DNA of 64,000 nucleotides, from contig NC_135157.1 in assembly GCF_050948215.1 (NCBI RefSeq), forward strand, positions 6,138,001 through 6,202,000. The letters are read 5' to 3'. The translations under genes and the position numbers were made by a program. The DNA comes from Halictus rubicundus (Eukaryota > Arthropoda > Insecta > Hymenoptera > Halictidae). Under the pieces are notes generated by a model. That model searched no databases. It saw nothing but the letters and a program-made list of their open reading frames with translations, and was not told the origin of the DNA. This document shows positions 1-12,243 of this stretch, in pieces (within the stretch, counting starts at the first letter, position 1; every line of letters begins with the position of its first letter).

Positions 1-94
1 AAATAGCTATGAAAAATTAATAAAGCATATTTTAGTATGCAGTAGCACATAAATCAGATCTATATATGCAACTCGAGTAAGTTAATATATCTAC

Positions 95-3000
95 CGGTCC
101 CCCTAACGTAGCCGGATTAAAAGATTCTAATGTCCGATGTCTTAAAACTCCTGGTGGTGGAGGTCTACTCATTGTACTCTTACTCAACATGAGATTACAA
201 TTTTGTACCATGGTCATTATTGCCTCTGAACACTCTTGAGAAACACCCCTGTAATATTAATTTAGGAATTGAACGATTGTTTCCAATACATTTTTAAGAA
301 TTACGTAAAAAGGACATACCCAGCACACACTTGTAAACAAGCAAGCATGGTTGTCAATGTTTCTTGAGGAAGTTGACTTGCTTTTGGAACTGTCAGATCT
401 TCTTTTATGCCAGGTCCCATTACTTGTGGGCAACGCCTTTGTAAAAACTTTACACAAGCGGTAACGAAAACTTCGCCCTGTTCTCTGATTTTGTCTGTCA
501 GCCATTTCTCTAATTTCAAGTACTCCCTTCTCGAAGCTAAACAAGCCAGGTCAATAACAAAGGGATACGACTGAGCGGTAAGTAAGTGACTTAACGCTTT
601 AAGATCTTGAGCAACATCCAGGATGCGAGACAGTCGCGTTTGATCGTGATCTCCGCGTATATACCATTCTGCCATGGCATGCATAATAATAGATTTTATT
701 TTAACAGCATTTCCGTGCCACGCGTGATGCAAAATAACAGCAGAATTCGGATGATTCCCGAGAAAAATAGGCATCAACGTACTAAGCAATTCTTGTCTCA
801 ATATGGTAATAGGTGCATTAATTTGTAATAACGCCAATACAAGAACATCGGGGCAGTGTTGAATGGGCCACTTAAATATTTCTTGAACCGATACATATAG
901 CCCTCTTTCTGCCATATGTAAAAGTAATTCAACAACATTCAAAGATCTCCATGTTTGTGCTTCCTTACTATCACTTTCTGGCGCTGCTTTCAACACATCC
1001 ACGGTTACAGAGTGATATGGATAATCAGCAAAACAAAATATGTCGGGACACTTCAGGATTTGTTGTACTAAAGAAAATTGTCCTTCTACGTTATCCCAAT
1101 GACGATAAAAAAGTTCTACAGGAAACATATCAGGTAGGTACCCCTGATGTTGCAATCCCAATCTTAAGCCAGTGATTAGTAAATTCAATCCTTGTCTGTC
1201 TTTAATAATAAATTCAGCATGGTCCAACTTAACTATCACATCATTCCAAGACAATGTAGATTGCTGAAAATATGTAATGACCTCTGTAAACATTGATGCT
1301 GCACACGATTAAAATTCTTAATATTGTTAATGTTAATCATTGATTGTTAGTCATTGAGAGTTTCTTAATTGTGCTTACAATTTCTTTTAAGGCTTGAATA
1401 AACACTTCAACATTCCAAGTAGAAGGAGCAGCATTATCCGCAGATTTTTCTTTATTAGCGTCTTGTGTTGCTCCCGAGTTACCCCAATATGATTGTAAAC
1501 CTCCAGCATCGTCAAGATTACTGCAAGTTCGTGCCATATGACCTAGAACTCTTGCAGCACATGCTGGAGATATTTCTCGAGCACCTAGGCCAGCTAAGGC
1601 TGATCTACATTCTTCGACACTGCTAGTAAATCCATATCCTAATTCCATAATCAATTCTACCAGAGAATTCCCATCCTGAAATGTAAACATTATAAAATAG
1701 TTTAAAATTTAATGTTCAATTTGACACAAGAGTTACGAGCGACAAACATTATTAGCTTTACCATTTGATTGACAGCCATATTTAATTCAATTTTGGCTTG
1801 CGGAGTTTCCCCGTTGTCTGGATACAAGAGTGGTGCTAGCACCACTGGTACCAGCTCACGGGGAAAATCACGCCTTAAATTCTTGAGAAATTTTTCTTTT
1901 GCTTCTGATGAAAGGCCAAATTGATTGGCTGCGTATAAAGCTTGCGATAATATAAGGTGAAGAACTTCAGGTAACGAATCGTGTAATCCTTCCTCGTGAT
2001 GCTTATTGCTCGTCTCAGAGTTGATATAATTTTTAATCAATTCGGGCAGCTGTTTTTGCACGTGCTCTAGGGCTAATGCACAAATTTCAGAATTCTCAGA
2101 ATGCAGCAATGCAATCGCAAATGCAACTTCTTGTACCAGAGTTAAGCCAAGTACCTTTTTTAAACGTAAAAAAAACTTTGGCGATGGGTTCAAAGTCTGT
2201 AAAAATGGAGTTAGTTAAAATGAATGTTTTTTATTATATAGAATATTAGAAATAGAAGGACTGTTTATATGTGTATATATATATATATATATAGATAGAT
2301 ATATATGAACACTTGTAATGATGACCTTAACCTAAATAAGAAGTAAAATAAAAAAACCTTTTGCTGGTGAAATGGATGATCTATAGCAAAGCACAGATTA
2401 GAAATAAAAGAAGGTTTGCTAAGAAGATTAGTACACTCTTGCTTCAGAAGTTGCACTTGAAAATAATCTTTCGCACTTGATTCTGGTGGTTCTCCTGTTG
2501 AAAAATCTATGCACGAGAGTAAAGAGCGCAGCAAGTGTCTGTCTGCCTCCAGACCCTTCCACAGCACCAACTACAATACAACAATCAGTTTTAAAATAGG
2601 TTAAACTATTATTATAGTAAATATCTATATAAAAGTAAATGTATAGAACACGAGCTCTGTCATATAATGATTTTCAACAATAGAAGTATGAAAAAAGAAA
2701 ATTGCAGAACATACAAAAATAACTAAGGACAAAATAAGTACATAAATATTTATTTGTTGGGCGAATAACTAGACCATTGTTTTTAATGACTGATATGTGT
2801 ACATTAAAAGACGAAAAAGAGCTTCATCGTTCGAAATAATACGTTGGAACGGATACAAATCACGGAAAGAGGCTAAGTTCAAGGTGTATTTCATATCTCG
2901 TAAGTACTAAGTTACCAATAATAATGAAATAGGCGTGAAAGCTTCGGCATAAATTCGCGGTTAATTTTCATAATGGGAAAGTTTTTCGTAATGGACGGGC

Positions 3001-3230
3001 TCAAATGAAATCGGCAATAATGTTCGCGAAGCATATTGCGCTGTTTCGAGGACGGCGTGTGATGAACAGAAAGTGGAAGGGGTGGGCATAAGAGATGCAG
3101 TAGTACAACAGGTTTTTTGTCTACTTACATCTGATATTTCTTGGCAGCTGTCCCGAAAATTTTTCTTATTTAAATTCGCAACCAAATAACTGATTTGTGA
3201 CAAAGTAAAAGACAACGAGTCCAGGTTCAT
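95..3230 (-). CDS. CNOT1: CNOT1, CCR4-NOT complex scaffold subunit 1 (N-terminal part; gene continues beyond base 1)
   Basis: CNOT1 is the large scaffold of the cytoplasmic CCR4-NOT deadenylase, which shortens poly(A) tails and mediates mRNA repression. Six exons are visible on the minus strand: 3129-3230, 2358-2570, 1762-2196, 1379-1675, 320-1263 and 95-248. They sum to 2145 nt (715 codons) with consistent phases and GT-AG ends. The start MNLDSLSFTLSQISYLV closely resembles the vertebrate CNOT1 start. Other family blocks are EADRHLL, RRDFP..PVVLAPLLYP, STLMPIFLGNHPNSA, LSRILDVAQDLKALS and SRREYLKLEKWLTDKIRE. CNOT1 proteins are about 2,400 residues, so roughly the first 30 percent is here (N-terminal HEAT-repeat region); the MIF4G, CAF1-binding and NOT1 domains lie off the window. 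The last donor (base 94, GTAGAT) is the least certain boundary. Read-through there would add a few residues before a stop. Confidence 0.95.
2273..2306. repeat. TA/GATA microsatellite in CNOT1 intron 2
   Basis: A simple TA run passing into GATA-like units lies between CNOT1 exons 2 and 3. It is likely to vary in length between individuals. No coding role is visible. Confidence 0.85.
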
Positions 3231-3250
3231 AGTTCCATGAATACGACCTC

Positions 3251-3278
3251 GAAAGCTTCAAACGTGTTTGAAGCTTTC
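3251..3278. promoter_or_regulatory. Perfect 13-bp stem hairpin just upstream of the CNOT1 start codon
   Basis: The arms GAAAGCTTCAAAC (3251-3263) and GTTTGAAGCTTTC (3266-3278) are exact reverse complements separated by 2 bases. The hairpin ends 20 nt upstream of the CNOT1 ATG (3228-3230), so if transcribed it sits in the 5' UTR. It could be a translational element, a palindromic factor-binding site (it contains AAGCTT) or a chance palindrome. Only its position and its perfection are observed. Confidence 0.6.
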
Positions 3279-4780
3279 TTCGGTATCCACGAATTGCCTC
3301 CCCGGAGTCTCTCCTCGTTAAAAGCATGAAAACTACATTGGCACAGTCCTGCGACCAACATCGGGATTAATATTTTGGAATACAATTTCAAACCAACGTC
3401 ATGGCGAGCACAACAAGATAATACTGAAAACGTAACACCACTCCAAGATCACACCATACAATCAGTCACACTCTACTGGTCTCTTTTCCATCTACTTCGG
3501 TAGACCTCTACTTCTACAAGACAGCCGGTTCGGTGTTTCTAGAAACGCCACTAGAGTGCGTTAAATGTTCGTACTAAAACTTATCTTTGAAATTTTCATA
3601 TTTTATATTATTGGTTAAATCGCAATTAGTATGTATTTTTCTATGCATTCAGTCACATGTAATAGTTCGACTCAATATTGATGATATTAGAAACCGTATA
3701 CGATAAAGAATAAAATTAGATTTGCTTGGATTTTGATTAATTAATTCTGCTGACAGGCTGACAAATCTCAACATTACTGCATTTTCAGTAATGGGAGAAA
3801 TATAAAAAATTACTAGAATACATTGTAAAATGATGGTGAAAATTAGTTAAATTTTATATACTTTTTAGTGCTAACTGGTGCTAATGAATATACAAGAAAT
3901 GAAAATTAATTTAAATATTTAATAGTGTATATACAATCATATTCTAAATATGTAACTGTTTCTCGTTAACATTGCATGATTCGAGGGACAGAAGCGCGAC
4001 GTTATGAAGAAGCAGACATTATTTCCTATTTGCTGTTGACTCGGTGACGCGATGATCAAAGATGAAGAAGAGTGTTATTGGATGCGTCATAGGATGATTG
4101 AGACAAAAATACGACATTGACGAGATCATTTTGTCTTTGTTCTTATTCTCTGGTAGCTCACTGCTATTCAGTTGCTATTTGCGGTCGGAACAAAAAAAGA
4201 TCCAGTATTTCTTTGACGACATTAAGCCTTTCGGATGAAACAAAGAGACGTTGGACAGAGCGGAAAAAATTTCATTCCTCTCTGATTGGCTAATGACAAG
4301 TAGTTATAATTAGTATTGTCTTCGCAGCTACAACTCGATGGACTTTGTTTACATTCATTTTCTTTTTCTTAGCTTTTTTTCGTTCTTGAAGATCTACACA
4401 ATGATAAATGAATAAGAAAAAGGTGGGGGTAAAAATACAGTTATAGAGATCTTATAGAGACATTATAGAAACCACATACAGACGCTGGAATTTAACTGGA
4501 CTCGACAGTGAGGGACTTCTGGGGACTTTTATGTTACACGTATGCAGGAATTTCAAGGATGTTACTTTTTACTATTTCTAAACATGTTTTTTTGTAAATA
4601 ATAAAGTTAAGTTCTGTAGATTATGTATTTACATTTATAAGTTTTTATAGTTAATTATTATTTCAAAATGGCAACATCTACATTAAAACAAAGTTATCTG
4701 AAAGAAAAGAGGTTTTTATTCGAGCAAGTCACAAATGCAGTTAGCAATAATTAAGAAGAAGGGATCCTTATGTAGAGTCT
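3279..4780. other. Intergenic region between the CNOT1 start and the THAP gene 3' end
   Basis: I see no gene in this AT-rich 1.5 kb. It should contain the CNOT1 promoter and any non-coding 5' exon, and the 3' UTR of the THAP gene near 4780. A somewhat GC-richer patch at 3965-4290 is the likeliest regulatory DNA. No open frame here has splice-supported structure. Confidence 0.5.
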
Positions 4781-5811
4781 TTAAGCTTCGCCTCCACTAT
4801 CAAATTCCTCTTCCGCGACTCTCTGTACAAAAGAGATCATTAACATAAAATCCATTCACAAAATGTTTCACATTAAAATTGTCATTAAAATTTATACATA
4901 CCGAAAGCATTACAGAAGCATGTTCATTAATTACATTATTGTTTCTAAATTCATCCAATAATTCATGTAAATTTTTAATTTTTTTAAGCAGTTTTCTGTT
5001 TGTTTGTTGTAATGTTTTGATTTGCTTGTTCTTTTTTGCTAAAGTTCTTTCAATGATATGTACATACTTCTTTTGGTCAGTTATATCAGAATTAATAAAA
5101 TCACCAATGTAAGCTGTTCTCTTTTTTTTCAAACGTATCTTGCAAAGTGTTACATTGTTTTCATCAGTACTGGCAACAGATTTTGAACTATTATGTTTGT
5201 CAGCAGATTCATTATTTAAGCTGAAAACAAAATATATGGAAATTATACAAATTCAAACTATTGCAGACTGAGTTCAAGTATTGATTAGAAAGAGACTTAT
5301 ACCTTACACTTTTATTTTCTGTTTCAATACATGGGACGATCACTGCATCCATTCCTTGAATACATGGTAAAATCACTGCACCCATTTGTCGAATACATGG
5401 TTCAATCACTGCATCCATTTCTTGAGTAGATGGTGCATCAGGTACTTTTGATAAACAAGGTATCGTATTATATCTTAAATTACGCCTGGAACTCCCAGAA
5501 TTTCCAATAAAACTATCGCTTGTAAAATGTTTAGAGCAAACTCTTGAATGTACAGAGGGCTTAAACTTTTCAGTAATTGAATCATTTTCATTGATTGCTT
5601 TTATCCATTTGTCTCTTAACTTTGGATCTTTTGGAAATCTATAAATAAATTTTTTATATCTACTACAAAGAATTTAGTCTCAGGTACACATTGCATCGTA
5701 CCTGTTATAGGTTATATGATTTTAAGTATAAAATACTTACTTGTGAAAAGATATATTTGTATTACGGTTTTGTCGTTCCTTACAATTCTTTACGCAACAA
5801 GTTTGCACCAT
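4781..5811 (-). CDS. THAP domain-containing protein (C2CH zinc-finger DNA-binding protein)
   Basis: Four exons on the minus strand (5741-5811, 5303-5638, 4902-5220, 4781-4822) give a 255-residue protein with consistent phases. The start MVQTCCVKNC begins a THAP zinc finger, a sequence-specific DNA-binding fold related to P-element transposases. The finger continues through a conserved tryptophan (KWIKAI) and ends in VCSKHF, giving the C-x(n)-C-x(n)-C-x2-H pattern over residues 1 to about 80. An AVPTIF-like box is replaced by NTIPCL. After it come three tandem 11-residue units of the form AVIxPCIxx (about residues 100-130). A lysine-rich coiled coil follows (about residues 175-225, heptad-like KTLQQTNRKLLKKIKNL), as in THAP1/THAP11-like proteins, where it mediates dimerisation. 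The last exon is only 42 nt; without that splice the frame would run on to 4800. The orthologue is not identified. Confidence 0.85.
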
Positions 5812-6604
5812 TTTTCCAAATTTTTACGAAATAATGTACAAATCTATTTACACCGTGGAAAGTTCCTGTCGCATATTTCTTCTGCGAACATCGGACGACA
5901 TCGCAGCAACTGATAAAGTGCATAAGAGATGTAACCTGTGCTATAACGAAAACAGGATAGAAAGTTGTTGCAACTATTTGCGATCAAGGATCTTCAAATT
6001 GACCAGCAACAAATAAACTTCTCATTTTAGACAGCTCGTTATCGTTCTATAGTCGGAGAGCCTGACAGTGCGTAATATATTGTAATCCATTGTAATATGT
6101 AAACGTTTCTAATGAACGCATTATTTATTGCAGGAAGAACAATTGATATAAATGGAGTTGAAGTATTGCACCTCTGGTACTGTGACAGTACTGGACAGTT
6201 CTATTGCTCCTGCCTCACAAGAAGTTCCTCGAGACGGCACAGGCGCAAGGGGGGTCCCCGCTCGCTTTGACGTCACACACTTTAGCCAATAATTCAGCTA
6301 GAACCGAAAGTTCCTGTGGAATGACCCAATCGGATGGCTTACAGCCGCATTCCTGCCGAATTCCTGTCAGAGGACTTCTTGTGAGGCACGCAGAGTACAA
6401 TGGCATGGTCCACTGTGACCAGCAGTCAACAGGAGTCATCATCTCTGTGATCTTCTCTGACTACAGAGACAAAACGCGTCACGTGACCGGGCCGTGGCGA
6501 AAGCGTGGAGGAATAGTGTCGTTGAAGGGGAAGGGTAGAGTAGAAAACAAACTTTGCTGACAACAATGACAACTCTGGTTATATGAATTGCACCCTACGT
6601 CGTC
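5812..6604. promoter_or_regulatory. Shared divergent upstream region of the THAP gene and RPAP2
   Basis: The two start codons lie 793 bp apart on opposite strands, so this interval should carry both promoters and 5' UTRs. Bases 6200-6560 are clearly GC-richer than the surroundings. Frames open there on both strands, but they lack splice continuity and recognisable sequence. No TATA box is obvious. Confidence 0.5.
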
Positions 6605-8648
6605 ATGATGACCGTACGCCTGGCAAGGCTGGTCGAACAGCTTTTAGAACCTAATATTGACGTTCAATGGCTTTTAGATAATGTAAGTGATCAACATGAA
6701 ATACTGGTAACATTAAAGGTTTACATTAATATATACTTTTCTAGTTGCAGTATATGAACAGGTGTCATATGGAGGATGTAATTGAAGAAAGAGCTGTTAT
6801 CAAATTATGCGGCTATGTATTATGTTCGAATCCATTAGTAGTGGTTATCAACCAAAAATACCATATTTCTACAAAACAAAATAAAGTTTATGATGTGACA
6901 CGACGTAAAAATTTTTGTAGTTCGCGCTGTTATGGTGCTTGTAATTATCTTTTGGAACAAATGCTAACAAGTCCCCTTTGGTTAAGAGATAAAGAAGACA
7001 TACCGGATTTTAAAGTTTTACCAGCTAAAGATGTTTTACAAAGAAGTACGCCTGGAGATGAAGTTCATTTAATGGATTCTACTACAATAATAAATCCTAA
7101 AAGTGCAAATGATCATATAAACCATAATGAGACATGTAAAAATTCAGAAGAGATCGAAATTACAAAAACCCCAAATGAGAAGTATTCAGTAGCTCAAGCA
7201 GATAATCAATGTGATATAATAGATAGTAATGACCAAAACATCAACACCACAGAAATAAATAGTAACAGTAAAACTTCAGATTTTATTGAAGATCAACCTT
7301 TGATGAATTCCATTGAAACTTGTGACCATACAAAAGATAAATTAACTAGTTTAGAACATACAACTAATGATACTGATCAGTGTGTAAGTGATACGACTGC
7401 ACAAGAACCTACTTTGCAAAATGATATTGCATTAGATAATATAAAACTTCAAGATGAAAAAGAACCTCAGAAGGATGATAAAAATCAGAGTAAGGATAAT
7501 ACTAATGAAGTTCAAAATGAGTTATTAAATACATTGGCAAAAACATGTAACACAACTGTTGTTAAGGAAAATATAGTTATTAGTGATACAAATGATCTAC
7601 GAAACATAGAAAAGAATAAATCTAGGAAGCACAAACAGAAAGATCGTACTAAAGGAAAACAACTAAACGAGTTTTATAATTTAACAATCCACATTGAAGA
7701 GAACATAAAGGAGTGGATTAATGAAGATACAATTTCCTTATTAGCAGGAGATGAAGAATTAAAAAATAAATTATTAGAGAATATACTTCAACATGACAGG
7801 TATCAACATTTGTGTAAAAAATTAAGTAAATTGCAGTTTGAAGATGAAAAAGATGATACAGATTTAATAAAAAATACTCTGAAACCTATGCCACATTTGG
7901 CTATTCTTCAAGAAGAAGGAAAGAAAATGGAATTAAAAGTAAGTTATTTACTGTAAATTAACACAATGTATATTTGTGAATATATATGTCTTATTTTTAG
8001 GTGAAAGCATTCTTTAAAGGAAATACTGTTATAGAAATGCCCGAACGAACTACAGAAAGTACAGAACAGGACAATGATTTTGCTACTGTGTTACCATTAA
8101 CAGATGCACATGCCCCAAAAGCGCTTCGACGACGAATATTTTTGGACAAACTTAATAGAATGTAAAACTAATCTTTATGGTTTCCCATATTATATTAAAT
8201 TGTTACCTTTGTTTAACATTGCTAATTTCTTTTCTTTACAGATTGCCAGATCTGTTACGAGCATTAGCTGGTAGTAAAGTATCACAATATATGTACAATA
8301 ATGAAAGGAATGTTTTAATAAAAGCATTAGTTAACACTTTTTCGTTATCAGCTAAAAATATTATTTTCAAGACTGCTGAATGGACACTTGTGGGTCTTAT
8401 CATTATCAAAATGTAAGCATTTTAAATACATTATTATACATGAAATACTATTCATTATTAAATATATTTTCAGGTTGAGCATGATAGATCCACAATTAAA
8501 AAAATTATTGTTAACTAGACAGGCATCAATGTACATTTCAATGATATTAATGTCTTATAAATTGGATTCAAATTATTTAGACAGATTAATAATGGATCTA
8601 ACTAATGTCACAAAAGTAGTTGATACAGGTGATATTCAAAACTTTTAA
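6605..8648 (+). CDS. RPAP2: RPAP2, RNA polymerase II CTD Ser5 phosphatase (RTR1 family)
   Basis: RPAP2 dephosphorylates Ser5 of the RNA polymerase II CTD and helps import the polymerase into the nucleus. Five exons (6605-6682, 6745-7938, 8001-8161, 8242-8412, 8474-8648) give 592 residues with matching phases. The N-terminus LARLVEQLLE followed by LCGYVLC (C-x4-C), KYHISTKQNKVYDV and FCSSRCYGACNYL (C-x3-C) is the RTR1/RPAP2 zinc-binding catalytic module, at about residues 5-120. It is followed by a long Asn/Asp/Glu/Lys-rich linker of low complexity (about residues 130-330) and a conserved C-terminal segment (LPDLLRALAG onward). The start is the first of two adjacent ATGs; an in-frame TGA lies 21 nt upstream. 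Vertebrate RPAP2 has a longer N-terminus. RPAP2 converges on NELF-B, with 303 bp between the stop codons. Confidence 0.92.
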
Positions 8649-8951
8649 TCTATTTTAAATTATTTACATCCTTTGCATGCTCGTTTGTATCTAATAATTA
8701 GGAGCTTTTGAGCAGTATTATTGTATAATATAACCGTTTTTATATTCATCGAATAATGAAAATCAAATGAAAATAGAAAATACACATTTTCATGTTATTT
8801 TTTACAGTCGTATGAAAATACAAAATCTGTATTACTGTTTGAATTCGTGTGATAAAACATGTATAGAGTCGAATACATAATTGTTTGCAAGTCAAATTAC
8901 TAGACCATGTTCGTCAATGTTCTATGTATTAAACCTTGATTTCGGCGGTTT

Positions 8952-11900
8952 TTACAATGAAGATGGTGTGGGGACACCAGTGAGAGGAGAAGGTGGGCAA
9001 TCAAGTCCTAATGTGTCCATTTGTGGAGTTGTTGCTAATTGATCCTCTGTCGAGCGACTTCCAATTTTTTCACGTAAAGCTTCATAGAGACTATGCACAG
9101 CTTCATTATGCTTAAACAACAGAAACAATGCAATGAAAGTATATATACAACATGTACATTATCTTTATATTCTTCTTTCTAAAAGATTATGAAGATACCT
9201 GACTAGTTGGTTGAAGTGCTTTCATCAGAGTGTGTAATCGAGTTGGTGGTAACTTTGGATGAATATACCAAAGCAATTTTAGTAAATGACGTGTAACATT
9301 ATCTCTGCCAAGACCTGCTAGGAAAAATTCATCAAATATAACTGTACAGAAGGATTCGTTTGAAAATTCATCAGCCATGTTTAATATCAACAATGACACC
9401 TGTGAAACCATACGAAACATTTTACTAGCATATATGACACATTTGTAATAAATAGAGGTGTGCGAGAACCCGAAAATATCGGGTCGAGAATTTTATTCGG
9501 ATTCTCGCATACCTCTAGTAATCAATAAAGTATGCTCATGAAGCATGACTTTAAATTTTATTTTACCAATGTATGTAAAAATGGATCTTCAAATGCGCGT
9601 TGTGCTTGACAATTTGGTAAAGTAGCTAAAACCCTCATTAATCCTCTAGCATCACCCCTTCCTCTTCCAACACCACCACCTCCACCAACATGCAATGCAT
9701 AATACATAGATAAAACAGCAGCAACTCCCGAAAGTTGTGCGTATGCTTGACAAGCATCAGGTGGTGGACCAGAATGTTCTATTATAGCGATTGCGCTTTC
9801 CCTTTCATCAGGTGGGAGTTTACAATTTAATTGTCTTATTTGATCATCTACCTGAAAAGTGAATTATTTGTTCGTTGATTGTGCTACAAACATTTAAAAT
9901 ATTCAAAACATTATTTTACCATTAAAGACATAAGTGCTGGTAGGAACTTTGTAACAACTTGACTATCCAACTTTGGTTCCTTGAAGTCTTGTGAATCAAT
10001 CATTTGCCAGGCGGACAAACCCAATGCAAGCATTCGTAGCAGTAAAACAAGAACTGCATTTTCTCGAGGCAATGCTTCACCATTTATTAGGTGAAGTGCA
10101 ATTTTAATAGCACTGCTAGCAAGGAAGTTTACAGCATAAGGATCGCACAATGTCATACTTAAGTCACCTAACACTTGTTCTTGTCCTCTCTATAAAAAAA
10201 AACTACACATCATTCCATTTTTCTGTCTTAAGAAGTAACATCGTTAAATAAGAACGGTCTGTTTTATACCTTAATGCTATCCAGAAATCCTTGTAATTCA
10301 CGGGACCTTTTAACATCAACATTCTTTTCTCTGATACACGCATCCAGGCACCAAGTGAATTTATGACATGGATCAACAGATATAATGTCTTGGACCTAAA
10401 CAGTTATACGATAATATTAAATTTATCTGTTTCCTGCAAGGAACGTTTATCTTAACACACGCTTTCATATGATACAAAAAAACGTATAGCATTGCATTTA
10501 AAATATTTAGCAGTATTACTTTTTCCTTTCCCATTATTTTCTAATATTTATTGTTTGCCAGGAAAACGCTGGCTACAAATAGCGTGAACACCCTGTATTA
10601 TAATAATAATACACTTACCTCTAAGTCATGTAAAGCCATTAATAATTCTGCCCTTAAGGTACAATAGTGTATATTCTTTGTACGTAAAAATAATGTCCTC
10701 AAAAACTGTAATACCATGTCATACAGTTTCACACTATGTCCGATCATATGAGCCAATTTTTGTACAACTTCGCCTTGTCTCCTTACCTAGTGACACAAAC
10801 CATACAGTTTTATAATAATGAACGTTTCTGTATATTAACTGATTATATTTTTCAACAAATTTTAACATTTTCTTAAACTTCTTACTTTTACTCTTGTATA
10901 GGGGTCATTCCGAATAATAGTAAAATAGCCGATCGTCCGAGACAACAAATCGTGGTGCAGCGCACACTTTAAATAATTTTAATTTCGCCATTTTTAAAAA
11001 CAGGTCTGTAAACGGGACACTTGCGGCAATATCCTCATTTTTTTTCAAAATTTTGAATATTTCCCCACTAGAAAAACACCTCATTCGTTTAAAACAATTA
11101 CAAAAATTATTTGATTCATCAATTTGGTTTCCTTAATAAATTCAAGTAGGTCTTGTATTTTCTTATCTTTTAAGTTATCCTTGAGTGTACATTCCAACTT
11201 GAACTTATTGCAGAATATGTTGTACTATCCTTGCCTACATTATGATGTCTCTAATAACAAAAAAATTAAAAGAAATTATATCTTCACTATAAGCACTTAA
11301 AATATCATTTTCATTGGTCTGTTAGTTCAGCCATTATAATTTAATAAAAAAAAAGGTTGACACTCTGCTTTGTAGGTCTGTAGAACCAACAATTTTCAAG
11401 ATATCGAAAAACCATTTGACACGCATTCCTATATCACTAAAGACTACAACATATTCGAATTTGAACAAAATCCAAAGACTTACTCCAAATAGTGTCCGAT
11501 TTCGCGTGGAATGACCCATAGGCAAGTTAAAAATCCAAATATTTATTGAACAGTGTCATTTATAATATACCTTGGGAGAAGGTGTGAAGAAAAGGCTATT
11601 TAAATTTCTATGATCGAATAAAATTTGTTCCTTTTCAATAATATATCTACTGAACAATGGAGAAACCTCATCTCCAAACAGACTTTGATTGTCTTTCCAA
11701 ATTTGTCGTTTAACCTCTGTATCTGCGTCATTGTATAATTCCTTTTCTCTAACAAGTACCCGTAAATATTTATCTTCTATGTGCGGTGTATTCCTTAAAA
11801 TACACATAACAACAGGCCTCAGTGCCGAAACTCTTACAGCTGCAAAACTTTTAGATAACAGTTCTTTTAATCTTCTATCTCCCGACGAACCTTTCTGATC

Positions 11901-12191
11901 TGCCCTTTCTGTTCCTATTTCATTGATCCTTTTTACGAGTTTTTCTCTTAATTCTTCAAGAACCGATGCATGAAAATCCAATCTTCTCACACCATGAAGA
12001 TCAAGTAAAGGTAACATGGGCCGCAATGAAGGTAATAAAATACCATTTTCTAACTGAAATTCTTCTATTGCTTTTAGTGGGTCTGTGCAACTTGTCAATG
12101 CATCTCTTAAGAAAACTTGTCCAGCTATTCCAAGATCCTCCAAACCATTCCCGCTTTCAGAGTTATTTTTGACAGTATTCATTCTGATCAT
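8952..12191 (-). CDS. NELF-B: NELF-B (COBRA1), negative elongation factor subunit B
   Basis: NELF-B is a core subunit of the nuclear NELF complex that holds RNA polymerase II at promoter-proximal pause sites. Seven exons on the minus strand (11571-12191, 10619-10786, 10270-10395, 9920-10189, 9567-9851, 9199-9399, 8952-9110), all phase 0, give 609 residues; human NELF-B is about 580. Recognisable family blocks include DALTSCTDPLKAIEEFQ, LLDLHGVRRLDFH, RTLFLRTKNIHYCTLRAELL, DPCHKFTWCLDACIRE, LGDLSMTLCDPYA, AWQMIDSQDFKEPK and MADEFSNESFC. Exon 5 has a glycine/arginine-rich insertion (GGGGGVGRGRG) not expected in the family. The start is taken as ATG at 12191, with a second in-frame ATG at 12182; an in-frame TGA lies upstream. 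The 784-bp first intron holds no supported gene. Confidence 0.94.
9453..9517. mobile_element. Short 65-bp hairpin element in NELF-B intron 5
   Basis: The ends TAGAGGTGTGCGAGAA and TTCTCGCATACCTCTA are inverted repeats with one mismatch. They form a near-complete hairpin inside the 167-bp intron between exons 5 and 6. The same terminal sequence (GGTTCTCGCACACCTCTA) recurs at 61602-61619 in a furry intron, so it is a dispersed family and probably a miniature non-autonomous element. Confidence 0.65.
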
Positions 12192-12243
12192 AGCTGCCAA
12201 ATGCAGGGGAGAAATGGCCGCTCACGAATAACGTGACGTAGAG

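Noticed and set aside
6204..6560. 118-residue plus-strand frame in the THAP/RPAP2 promoter region
   Set aside because: Both strands are open there, with no splice continuity to RPAP2 and no recognisable domain; probably a GC-composition effect.
10590..10602. AACACCCTGTATT as a complete transposon
   Set aside because: Only one terminus-like motif is visible in NELF-B intron 2; no partner was found within a reasonable distance.
11334..11525. Frame within NELF-B intron 1
   Set aside because: It is short and AT-rich, has no homology, and is flanked by neither acceptor nor donor in compatible phase.
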